NCBI GenBank assembly: GCA_046589965.1
Contig: JBKJVF010000252.1
Span: 1-9,690, forward strand
Reading direction: 5' to 3'
DNA: 9,690 bases
Origin: JAJNPS01 sp046589965
Lineage (GTDB): Bacteria; Pseudomonadota; Alphaproteobacteria; Rhodobacterales; Rhodobacteraceae
The position numbers and the translations under genes are program-made. This document shows, piece after piece, positions 1 to 8,200 of this stretch; positions within the stretch are counted from its first letter, which is position 1, and the number at the start of each line of letters is the position of its first letter. A model generated the notes under the pieces. The model searched no databases. It had not been told where the DNA came from and saw nothing but the letters and a program-made list of their open reading frames with translations.

Positions 1-876
1 AATTCCAACCCGGCTGAAAAGCAGGACCTGTCGGAACCGCTTTATGGTCACGCGATGTCGGGCCTCTTTGGTTATTCGCATCTGACGGGCGGCTATCCGG
101 GCGGCCAGGCAGAATATGTGCGCGTGCCGTTTTCAGATGTCGGGCCCATCGTGGTGCCGGACGGGCTGGATGACGATCAGGTCTTGTTCCTGTCGGACAT
201 CCTGCCCACAGGCTGGATGGCGGCCAAGAACGCCGAGATCGAACCCGGCGATACGGTTGCGGTCTGGGGCTGCGGCCCGGTTGGCCTGTTCACGATCCAG
301 TCGGCGTTCCTGCAGGGCGCAGGCAAGGTGATTGCCATTGACGAATATCCGGGCAGGCTTGCGCTGGCCAAGGGGCTTGGCGCGCTGACGCTCGATTTCA
401 CCCAGACGCGCGTCAGCGAGGCGCTGATGGAAATGTCCGGCGGCCTTGGTCCGGATGCGGTCATCGACGCGGTCGGTATGGAAAGCCATGGTTGGGCACC
501 GGATGCGATCATGGACAACGTCAAGCAGCGCGTGGGCATCGGGGCCGACAGCGCGCATGCCTTGCGCCAAGCGATTGTGTCGGTGCGCAAGGGCGGGCGG
601 GTGTCTATCCCCGGCGTCTACGGCGGATTTCTCGACAAGTTCCCTTTGGGCGCGGTGATGGAAAAGGGGCTTCAGATCCGTACTGGCCAGACTCATGTGC
701 AGAAATACCTGGGCGAGCTTTTGCACCGCATTGCGGAGGGTGAGATCGACACCACGTTCCTGATTTCGCACCGTTTGCCGCTGGAAGATGCCGTGCGGGG
801 ATACGAGAACTTTCGGTTCAACCAGAACGAATGGACCAAGGTCGTGTTGAAGCCAGGCACCGAGGTGCGTGCATGA
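1..876 (+). CDS. Zinc-dependent alcohol dehydrogenase, FDH-like subgroup (5' end outside window)
   Basis: The frame is already open at base 1 and ends at TGA 874-876, so this is the C-terminal 291 residues of a longer medium-chain dehydrogenase (family length about 380-400). Visible landmarks are GYSHLTGGYPGGQAEYVRVP just after the first in-window Met (55), the SDILPTGW segment that follows the catalytic domain in formaldehyde-dehydrogenase-like enzymes, and the Rossmann motif GCGPVG (268-285) followed by VIAIDEY, whose acidic residue suggests NAD(H). The structural-zinc cysteines and first catalytic ligands would lie upstream and cannot be checked. Family knowledge: NAD-dependent oxidation of an alcohol or aldehyde adduct in the cytoplasm; this subgroup is often annotated as glutathione-dependent formaldehyde dehydrogenase, but its substrate is mostly unknown. 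The stop overlaps the next start (ATGA), so it is translationally coupled to two SDR genes. Family assignment is firm; substrate is not. Confidence 0.9.
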   Translation, partial: NSNPAEKQDLSEPLYGHAMSGLFGYSHLTGGYPGGQAEYVRVPFSDVGPIVVPDGLDDDQVLFLSDILPTGWMAAKNAEIEPGDTVAVWGCGPVGLFTIQSAFLQGAGKVIAIDEYPGRLALAKGLGALTLDFTQTRVSEALMEMSGGLGPDAVIDAVGMESHGWAPDAIMDNVKQRVGIGADSAHALRQAIVSVRKGGRVSIPGVYGGFLDKFPLGAVMEKGLQIRTGQTHVQKYLGELLHRIAEGEIDTTFLISHRLPLEDAVRGYENFRFNQNEWTKVVLKPGTEVRA

Positions 877-1664
877 CCGGCGCCAAGCTTGCCGTCATCA
901 CGGGAGCCTCAAGTGGCATCGGACTTGAACTGGCGCGCTGTGCCGTCGCCGATGGGTGCGACGTCATCATCTGTGCCGACGAAGCTGAGATTGCTGAGGC
1001 GGAAGCCGAGCTGCGGGCAGGTGGGACGGTCGTGACGTCTGTGCAGGCCGATCTTGGCACAGCCGAAGGCATCGACACGCTATTCGGCGTGATCGGAACG
1101 CGACGGGTCGACTATATGATGGCCAATGCGGGCCGGGGTCAGGGCGGCGCATTCCTTGACCAGTCCGAGGCCGAGATCAACGCGGTGCTGGGCGTCAATG
1201 TCATCGGTACGACCGACCTTTTGCATCGCACGGTGCGGATGATGCGGGCGCAAGGATCGGGGCGTATCCTGATCACCGGGTCCATCGCCGGATGGATGCC
1301 GGGCAGCTACCACGCCGTTTACAATGCGACAAAGGCCTATGTCGATCTCATCAGCTGGGCGATCCGCAACGAGGTGAACGATACAGACATCACCGTGACC
1401 TGCCTGATGCCCGGCGCGACCGATACGATGTTTTTCGACCGCGCGGACATGGCTGACACTCCGGTCGGCCAGGACCCGGACAAGGACGATCCCGCCATGG
1501 TCGCGCGCGAAGGCTATGCCGCGATGTTGGACGGGCGGTCAGGTGTAACCACCGGCTTCATGAACAAGGTGCAATCGATGGTGTCCGGTCTGATCCCGGA
1601 CACGGTGCTTGCCGCGATGCATCGCAAGAAGGCAAAGCCAGATGGGAACACGGACCATGTCTGA
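873..1664 (+). CDS. Short-chain dehydrogenase/reductase (SDR), paralog 1
   Basis: This is a 263-aa classical SDR. The ATG at 873 overlaps the stop of the alcohol dehydrogenase and has a good ribosome site (GAGGTG, 862-867) 5 nt upstream. An in-frame ATG at 831 is rejected because it lies deep inside the preceding gene and adds non-SDR residues. Motifs: TGASSGIG (residues 10-17) for the dinucleotide, D36 at the end of the second strand (favours NAD over NADP), NAG (85-87), catalytic S137, and YNATK giving Y150 and K154, then PG (180-181). The active site is complete. The C-terminal 70 residues (charged DKDD, then a GY-AM-G...NK...MHR pattern) are shared with the next gene. Expected role: cytoplasmic NAD-dependent oxidation or reduction of a hydroxyl/carbonyl group. 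Substrate is not identifiable from sequence. Confidence 0.93.
   Translation: MTGAKLAVITGASSGIGLELARCAVADGCDVIICADEAEIAEAEAELRAGGTVVTSVQADLGTAEGIDTLFGVIGTRRVDYMMANAGRGQGGAFLDQSEAEINAVLGVNVIGTTDLLHRTVRMMRAQGSGRILITGSIAGWMPGSYHAVYNATKAYVDLISWAIRNEVNDTDITVTCLMPGATDTMFFDRADMADTPVGQDPDKDDPAMVAREGYAAMLDGRSGVTTGFMNKVQSMVSGLIPDTVLAAMHRKKAKPDGNTDHV
1644..1648 (+). promoter_or_regulatory. Ribosome binding site that decides the SDR paralog 2 start
   Basis: The purine run GGGAA lies 8 nt before the ATG at 1657. This frame also has Met codons at 1609, 1642 and 1666. Only 1657 combines this spacing with an N-terminus aligning residue-for-residue with SDR paralog 1 (both have TG at 10-11, Y150 and K154). 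Confidence 0.55.
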
Positions 1665-2436
1665 TATGAAACTGGCTGTTGTGACCGGCGCATCGACCGG
1701 TATCGGATATGAGCTGGCGCGGTTTGCGGTCGAAGACGGCTATGACATTTTGATCTGTGCGGACGAGCCGCAGATCGAACACGCGGGCGAAAAGCTGCGC
1801 CGTCTGGGCGGCACCGTGCAGACGATGCAAGTGGATCTGGCGACGCAAGGCGGCATGGACGATTTCTGGGCCGCAGTCGGCGACCGGCACATCGACATCT
1901 TTTGTGCAAATGCGGGACGCGCGCTGGGCACTGCGTTCCATGAACAGGACTGGGAAGCCATCCGGCGTCTGATCATGCTGAACATGGTGCAGACCACCAC
2001 GCTGGTGCACCGCTTTGGGTTGCGGATGCAGGCGCAGGGTCAGGGGCGCATCCTTGTCACGGGATCGATTGGCGGGTTCGTCGCAGGCCCCTATGACGCG
2101 GTCTACAACTCCACCAAGGCCTATCTCGACAGCCTGTGCTACGCCTTGCAGGACGAATGGCGCGACAGCGCGGTGACACTCACCTGCCTGATGCCCGGCC
2201 CGACCGACACGCCCATCTTTACCCGACCGGAAAATCTGCTGGCCGATAGTCCCATCGCCAAAAGCGACAACAAGGACGATGTGACGGTCACCGCCCGGGC
2301 GGGATATGATGCGATGATGGCAGGCGAAAAGGGCGTCGTTCCGGGCCTGATGAACAAGCTGATCGCGATGTTTGCAGGCGTGGTGCCGCAAGGCATTCTG
2401 GCCGAGATGCACCGCCGAGGGGCAAAACCTGAATGA
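1657..2436 (+). CDS. Short-chain dehydrogenase/reductase (SDR), paralog 2
   Basis: This is a 259-aa classical SDR beginning 8 bp before the end of paralog 1 and ending in an ATGA overlap with the deaminase gene. It carries TGASTGIG (10-17), D36 after the second strand (NAD-type), NAG (85-87), S137, Y150 and K154 in YNSTK, and PG (180-181), all in the same register as the upstream SDR. By eye, roughly half the residues are identical, with shared blocks such as ICADE, CANAG/MANAG, TCLMPG and the MHR-AKP tail, so the pair looks like an old tandem duplication. The active site is intact in both copies, arguing for two different substrates or a heteromer rather than decay. The most divergent part is about 88-110 and 186-205, where SDRs usually bind substrate. 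Substrate unknown. Confidence 0.93.
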   Translation: MSDMKLAVVTGASTGIGYELARFAVEDGYDILICADEPQIEHAGEKLRRLGGTVQTMQVDLATQGGMDDFWAAVGDRHIDIFCANAGRALGTAFHEQDWEAIRRLIMLNMVQTTTLVHRFGLRMQAQGQGRILVTGSIGGFVAGPYDAVYNSTKAYLDSLCYALQDEWRDSAVTLTCLMPGPTDTPIFTRPENLLADSPIAKSDNKDDVTVTARAGYDAMMAGEKGVVPGLMNKLIAMFAGVVPQGILAEMHRRGAKPE

Positions 2437-2915
2437 CCGATGGTCAAGGCACATTTGCGCCAGAGGTGAGCGAAGCTGAGCGGGGCGCGATGCGCGAGGC
2501 CATCGACAGGGCCCTGAAAGCCGCCCATGAAAGCGGCAAGGCCGGTATTGCCGCAACCATCATGCGCGGCGATGAGATCATTGCGACGGGCGAAAACGAG
2601 GTTCACCTGCAATCTGATCCCACGCAGCATGCCGAAATGGTGGCGATCACGCGGGCGGCTGCGCAACTGGAGCGGACCGATCTTTCCGGATGCACGATCA
2701 TCTCCACGCTGCAGCCCTGCGAGATGTGCCTGTCCGCGCTTCGTTTTGCCGGTATTGACCGCATCATCTTTGCTGCGACCCAGGCCAAGGTCGCGCGAAA
2801 GTATTTTGCCTTTCCGCATCTGCGGATCGAGGATTTCCAGAACGGCGAGTTTGTCTTTGCGGGCGGCATCGACGAGGCGCGCGTGCTGCATCTGTACGTG
2901 GACGGGGACGAATAG
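2433..2915 (+). CDS. Zinc-dependent nucleoside/nucleobase deaminase (CDA/TadA-like fold)
   Basis: This is a 160-aa protein of the cytidine/deoxycytidylate deaminase superfamily. HAE at 66-68 gives the first zinc ligand H66 and the proton-shuttling E68; PCEMC at 95-99 gives zinc ligands C96 and C99. The length fits single-domain guanine, cytosine or tRNA-adenosine deaminases. The motif is preceded by TLQ rather than the common (E)PCPMC context, and the C-terminus (KYFAFPHLRIEDF) is not one I can tie to a characterised member, so the substrate stays open. The ATG overlaps the SDR2 stop (ATGA), with ribosome site GAGGGG (2417-2422) 10 nt upstream. As the last gene of an otherwise dehydrogenase-only operon, it may deaminate a small amino-substituted ring compound in the same pathway. 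That is inference; a housekeeping role is less likely given the tight coupling. Confidence 0.88.
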   Translation: MTDGQGTFAPEVSEAERGAMREAIDRALKAAHESGKAGIAATIMRGDEIIATGENEVHLQSDPTQHAEMVAITRAAAQLERTDLSGCTIISTLQPCEMCLSALRFAGIDRIIFAATQAKVARKYFAFPHLRIEDFQNGEFVFAGGIDEARVLHLYVDGDE

Positions 2916-2921
2916 GCATCC

Positions 2922-2936
2922 CATCGGCCGCCGATG
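2922..2936. terminator. Short hairpin between convergent genes, possible weak bidirectional terminator
   Basis: CATCGG (2922-2927), loop CCG, CCGATG (2931-2936) form a perfect 6-bp stem in the 35-bp gap between the deaminase stop and the stop of the convergent glycosyltransferase gene. No T-run follows on either strand, so it does not look like a classical intrinsic terminator. Position is the main argument. Confidence 0.3.
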
Positions 2937-2950
2937 CGCTGGGTGCTGAT

Positions 2951-5200
2951 CTACCAGCGCATGCGGCTTTCCTCGATGGCCTGCAGTAGTGGTGCATGGA
3001 CGGATCGCGCGCCGTCAAACACCTGATGACCCAAGAGACCATTGGGGCAATGCCGGTCGTCATCCCAGCCAAGATGGTTCGCGATGGGGTAAAGGCAGAT
3101 GCCTTCGACCTCGACCCCTCGCGCGCGCGCATGGGCAACTTCGGCCGCGACATAGCGAAACCAGTCCGCGCGCCGGTCGCCTTCGACGCCGGTTTCCGCA
3201 ATCAGCATCGGGCGGCGATAGCGGGCATAGGTTTCAAACAAGAGGTCGGAGAGCGGGCGGTACAGTGGGTGGCCAATATCAATCGGCGGGCCACCATGGA
3301 TCCACTGGTTGTTGGAATAGTAATTCACACCGACCACATCGAGATAATTTGGCGCCCCGCCGATCTGCGGCCACATCCGACCCATCAAAAGCTCGAATGC
3401 CTGGAATTGTGCCTGATGCCAGCCTTCGGCCTCGGCATATGGCCTGCCGGTTGCCGGATCGTGGTGGATCGCGATCAGTGGCTCGCAATGTACGAACCGG
3501 GCGCGCGGATCGACGTCGCGCAATTCGTCCATGGCGGCGATGCTGGCGCGTGAAAGCTGCACCTTCAACTCGTACCCGCGCCCTGACGCGAAGGGGTTCA
3601 GATAGCCTGCATCCCCGCCCCCCCAGGCGAAAAAGGAAATCTCGTTGACCGGGCACCAGAACGGCACCTGGTCGGTCTGATCACGCATGACGGTGGCAAC
3701 CGCGCGGGCAAAACGGGCAAATCGATCCACAAAAGCGGGGCTCCAGATGTCGATGTCATCGGGCCAGCCATAGTGCAAAAGATCCCAGATCGCTTGCGTG
3801 CCGGTCTTTTGTGTGGCGCGCAGCATGTTGACAAAGCTGAAGAAATCGAACCGTCCCGGCGTGGGTTCGATCAGATGCCAGCGCAGGCCCTCGCGCACGG
3901 TGCGAATGCCAAGCCGGTCAAGCTGGCGATAGTCCGCTGCGGCGTTCACATCGTGGCCGGTGCTGGCGATGACATCCACCCGACGCCCCGAACGCAGCCT
4001 TTGGGTGGAACATTCAAACCCGCCCTGCACAAAACTGCGAAACAGCGTGGCGGGAGGAGCCGCGCGACCCTTAAGCACTTCGGCGAACAACCTTTCCCAT
4101 TGGCGCACGACGACCGGGAGGGCGTAATTCTGCGCCACATGCGCGCGCAGGGACTGGCCCAAGCGGTGGCGCAGTGCCGGTGCGCTGACCAGCTCGCCGA
4201 TCGCCTTGGCGACGAGGCTTGGGCTTTCATGGGGCACGAAAATGCCGGTTTCGCCGTCGCGGATCTGTTCGAGCGCGCCATTGTCGGCGGTGGCGATGAC
4301 CGGCAGTCCGGCGGCCCCCGCCTCGGCGATGACATGCGGCATGCCTTCGCCGCGCGACAGCCAGACAAAGATATCCATCGCCATCATCAGATCGGGAACG
4401 TCAGCACGGTCGCCAAGGAACATCATCCGTGCCCCGAGGCCCAGCCGGGTGGCCAATGCGTGCAATTCACGCTGGTAGTCCGGCATGAAGGCATCCGCAC
4501 CGCCGACCACGACAAACCGGGCGCGCGGATCGGTCACCTCGGCCGCCGCCGTGATGAAGTCCTCGACCCGCTTCTTGCGATCCAGACGCCCGACCCAACC
4601 GATCAGAATGTGATCTGCTTTCAGGCCCAGCGAGCCGCGAACGGTGTCGCGACGGTCGGGCCGATAGTCGGCAAGATCAACCATGGACGGGATGGCGCGG
4701 GCATCTTGCGGTCGGTCAGGCATACGGCTTGCCGCTGCGGCGCGGATCGTCTCACAGACGCCAACGTAGCGGGTGGTGAAATGCTTCGGACCGGCCAGGG
4801 CTTCGCTGACCAGACCGCCATGCTCGATCAGGGGGGGGCGGTGGCGCAAGCGTTCCATCGCAGGATAAAGGTCGGCCACGTTCTGGCAGGATACGATGAT
4901 GTCGAACCCGGCGATCTTGCGCTCCAGATAGCGGACCGTGTCGTCAAACGACATCGCGTAGGCCGCCTTGTCGACGGCGACACCGGCCGCTTCCAGCTGG
5001 AGATGGGTCAGGTCGGTCATGCCCGGCATCTTGAAACACGGCAGCACCTCGATCCGGTAGCGCGCAGGATCAAGGGCGCGGGCCAAGAGGCGTATTTCGG
5101 TTTCCTCGCCACCCACCACCAGCCAAGCCATGACATACAGGATGCGGACAGGGCGATCCCGCTGATCTGCGGCGATCAAGGGTTCAGACAGGACGTTCAC
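2951..5200 (-). CDS. Fused GT4 glycosyltransferase / GH1-like beta-glycosidase
   Basis: This is a 749-aa cytoplasmic-type protein with no signal peptide or membrane segment. Residues about 17-376 form a GT-B glycosyltransferase of family 4: the N-terminal strand ends in VVGGEE (28-33), a GWVGRLDRKK segment lies at 201-210, and the retaining-GT motif EX7E is E285...E293. Residues about 395-749 form a (beta/alpha)8 glycosidase resembling GH1: IWDLLHYGWP (471-480), acid/base in CPVNE (E520), VVGVNYYS (622-629), and the nucleophile in IAETG (E669). At about 355 residues this half is shorter than usual GH1 enzymes (about 450). Start is GTG at 5200, with GAGGTG (5206-5211 on the opposite strand) 5 nt before it, overlapping the upstream stop as GTGA. 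Building and cleaving (or transferring) glycosidic bonds in one chain suggests glycan trimming or transglycosylation. Domain families are firm; sugars are unknown. Confidence 0.92.
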   Translation of the reverse strand: MNVLSEPLIAADQRDRPVRILYVMAWLVVGGEETEIRLLARALDPARYRIEVLPCFKMPGMTDLTHLQLEAAGVAVDKAAYAMSFDDTVRYLERKIAGFDIIVSCQNVADLYPAMERLRHRPPLIEHGGLVSEALAGPKHFTTRYVGVCETIRAAAASRMPDRPQDARAIPSMVDLADYRPDRRDTVRGSLGLKADHILIGWVGRLDRKKRVEDFITAAAEVTDPRARFVVVGGADAFMPDYQRELHALATRLGLGARMMFLGDRADVPDLMMAMDIFVWLSRGEGMPHVIAEAGAAGLPVIATADNGALEQIRDGETGIFVPHESPSLVAKAIGELVSAPALRHRLGQSLRAHVAQNYALPVVVRQWERLFAEVLKGRAAPPATLFRSFVQGGFECSTQRLRSGRRVDVIASTGHDVNAAADYRQLDRLGIRTVREGLRWHLIEPTPGRFDFFSFVNMLRATQKTGTQAIWDLLHYGWPDDIDIWSPAFVDRFARFARAVATVMRDQTDQVPFWCPVNEISFFAWGGGDAGYLNPFASGRGYELKVQLSRASIAAMDELRDVDPRARFVHCEPLIAIHHDPATGRPYAEAEGWHQAQFQAFELLMGRMWPQIGGAPNYLDVVGVNYYSNNQWIHGGPPIDIGHPLYRPLSDLLFETYARYRRPMLIAETGVEGDRRADWFRYVAAEVAHARARGVEVEGICLYPIANHLGWDDDRHCPNGLLGHQVFDGARSVHAPLLQAIEESRMRW

Positions 5201-8200
5201 GACGGCACCTCGAATACGATCTGCAGAAATTCCGGACGGCCCGCGACCAGGTGGTTCAGAAAGCCGGGCGCGTCGTCAAAGGGCACGACATGGGTGATCA
5301 TATGTGCCCGGATGGCAGGCCCGTCGCTGGCCAGCAGGGCCAGTGTTTGCGCCGACAGACGGGCGCGGTTCCATGTGGCGGCGAGACCGCGCGGCACCCG
5401 GCCGATCTGCGCCGCGATCAAGCCCAGTCCGTTGTGATGGAATTCCTCGCCAAGGCGGGACTCGGGCAGGCCGCCCTGATAGAAGGCAAGGTCGATGACC
5501 GTGCCCTGCGGGCGCAGCGCGCGCAGAGCCAGATGCAGGCTGGCACCATGCGCGCGGGTCTGAAACACCAGGTCCGCGCCCCGATCCGCGTCCGTACCCC
5601 ATGACTTTGCCAACTGCCACGCCGCGTCCTCAGGTTCTGCCTGAAGGCCCAGGCGCGTCGCGATGTGCCGGCGAAAGTCGGATGGTTCGGCAACCACAAC
5701 TTCGGCAGCACCCGCTGCACGGGCGAAAAGGGCCGTGAACAATCCCACCGTCCCCCCACCCCACACGATCACGCGCTGACCCGCGACGCCTGCGCCAAAG
5801 TCGACGGGGGCCTGCCCATGCATCAACGCATCGGCGTAAAGGATGGCGTTGGCGGCGATGGGGCCCATCTGGCCCACGAAGATGCCCAAAAGCGGGTCAA
5901 GCCCTGCGGGCATCGGCGTGACCAGATCAACAGCAGGGTCAGCGGTGTGGCCGGTCTTGTGGCCCCAGGTGCCTGCCAGCAGATCGCCATTGCGAAAATC
6001 GGCGTTCTTGCTGTCGATGACCCGGCCCATTTCCATATAGCCCATGAAGGGCACCGGATAGCGCATTGCAGGTTCGCCATCGCGGAACACCCCCGCGGCG
6101 GCATCCCAGGAGGAAAAAAGATAAGGGTTGGTGTTCTTCAGGAAGGTCAGTTCTGTGCCTGCCGACAGCCCTGTGAAGCAGGTATCAAGGCGGATCAGCC
6201 CCGGATCGGCCGGACCCTCGTTATAATCAAAGAACCCCGCGTGATGCGGCCTTTCCACCCCAAGGCTGAGAATGCGCCGGTGTTGATCGGGTGCGGCCGG
6301 TTCGCGCCGCAACTGAGCGCTGGGCGGCAACAACTGTGGCGCGGTGCTGGCGGGCAAGGTTACCACGTCGCCACTGCGCATGGAGGTTGCGATTGCCAAG
6401 GCGACGCGGTGCGTCTCCAGCGCTTCGGCATAAGGCGTCCGGATCAGGTTCGGCAAACCGCGCACCGCATCGATGAAGTCGCGGTCTTCGCGCCAGACCG
6501 GATCGCCTTCAGCGCCCTTCGGTTCCCGGCCCCGGCCTTCATCGATCACGACATCGCGGTCCGACAGTTCAATTGCAAGGCCATCGGCAAAGAGGTGCAA
6601 ACCGGTGCGGTGCTGCCAGTTCAGGACACAGGTTGCCGAAAAGGTCGCGATGGCCCCGCTGTCAAAGCGCAAACTGGCCACGCTGGCCGTGGCCACGTCG
6701 AGGTCGGGATGGGAGTCGCGCGGATGGTGATTGCCCAAGGCATGCACGGATTGCACAGATCCCGCCAGAAAGCGCGCGGTGTCGATCAGATGGGTCACCT
6801 GTTCCACCATCTGGCCCCCGGACAGATCCTGGCGACCCCACCATTGCGGCGGCGGCGTGCTGTCCAGCCAATGGCCGACGATCAACTGAGCCGATTTGCC
6901 CTGCAGGGCGCGGCGGGCGCGATCCACGGTGTCAAGATAGCGCCAGTGGTAGCCGACCGCCGTGATCAGGCCCTTGTCGGCCACCTCTGCGGCGAGCGTC
7001 TGAGCCTGATCAAGATCAAGCGTGATCGGCTTTTCGACAAAGAAGGGCAGGTTGGCCGCAATTGCGCTTTGCTCGGCAGGACCATGTGCGAAGGGGGGCA
7101 CGCAGATGAACACCGCATCCAATGCCGCGTCGGCGATCATCGCATCAACGTCCTGATAGGCCGTGGTGCCGAACCGGTCGGCGATTTGCGCCGCCCTTTC
7201 GGGATCGGCATCGGTGACACCTGCCAGCCGCACGTCGGGAAAACGGCGCAGCACCTCAAGGTGCCGCTCGGCGATACCGCCAGCGCCGATGAAGCCTACA
7301 TTGGTCAGGGTCTGCATGACGGGCGTCTTTCGTTGATGTGTCGCGAGGGTTTCGCGGTAAACCGATGCCGTGGCCTGGCCCATTTGGGCGGCGGTAAAGC
7401 GATCTGCGAACCGCTGGCGCAGCAATTGTGCTTGCCCTTGGCCAAAGCTCGGGTCGTCGAGCTGTGCCGAGATCGCCTGCGCCAGCGCATCTGCCGATCC
7501 GGGCGGCACAAGCAGGGGATAATCGGCGCCAAGCGCACCGATGATGCCGCCGGTGCGGCTGGCGACAATCGGCACGCCCAACGCCATTGCCTCAAGCAGA
7601 ACCAAGGGCAGCCCCTCGAACAGCGATGGCAAAAGCAAAAGATCGGCGGCGGCGATCAGATCGATGATGTCATCGCGCGGGTCGCATATTGTCAGGCCCG
7701 TCAGGCCGGTATCGCGGACGGCATCCGCTGTTGCGGCACGGGTCGGTCCGTTTCCGATCATCATCAGACGGGCCGACGGGTGCCGCCTTGCCACCTGTTC
7801 AAACGCTGCGACCAGCGTGGCATGCGCCTTTTGTGGCGTAAAACGCGCAACATGCAGCAAGAGGGGGGCATCCGCCGGAAGGTCCAGCGCAGACCGGACC
7901 TGATCGCGTGACCGCTGGGGCAGCGGCCGGGCTATCCCGTTGCGCACCACCCTGATGGCGGGGCGAACGCCGCGATCGGTCAATCCGTCGGACACACTTG
8001 TCCCTGCCGACGGCGATACCGCAATCAGCGCGTCCACGTTGGCAAGCATGGCCGCGTAGTCCTGTCGCTGACCGGGATCCGTGATCAGCCAAGGCAGATG
8101 CTCGGTCCGCACGACCCGCCAACCTGCCCTTTTGCCAAGAGACGCCAGATCGTGGCCTTCCCAGCCGATGCCTGCATGGATGTGCAAAACTCCGGGGGGG

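Noticed and set aside
133..771. 212-codon minus-strand frame opposite the alcohol dehydrogenase
   Set aside because: Antisense shadow; the plus strand encodes an unmistakable medium-chain dehydrogenase.
1558..2556. 332-codon minus-strand frame across SDR2 and the deaminase
   Set aside because: It lies opposite two genes with complete active sites and has no recognisable protein features.
2922..2936. Hairpin between convergent genes as a strong intrinsic terminator
   Set aside because: The stem is only 6 bp with no T-run on either strand, so it was kept only as a low-confidence terminator.
3773..5437. 554-codon open frame on the plus strand opposite the GT4-GH1 gene
   Set aside because: It is fully antisense to a gene with clear catalytic motifs. 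Its translation has no domain, is rich in H, R, Q and G, and is what the reverse of GC-biased codons produces.
5665..7911. 748-codon open frame on the plus strand opposite the three-domain fusion
   Set aside because: Same reasoning: antisense to well-supported domains, low-complexity H/R/G/Q-rich translation, no ribosome site.
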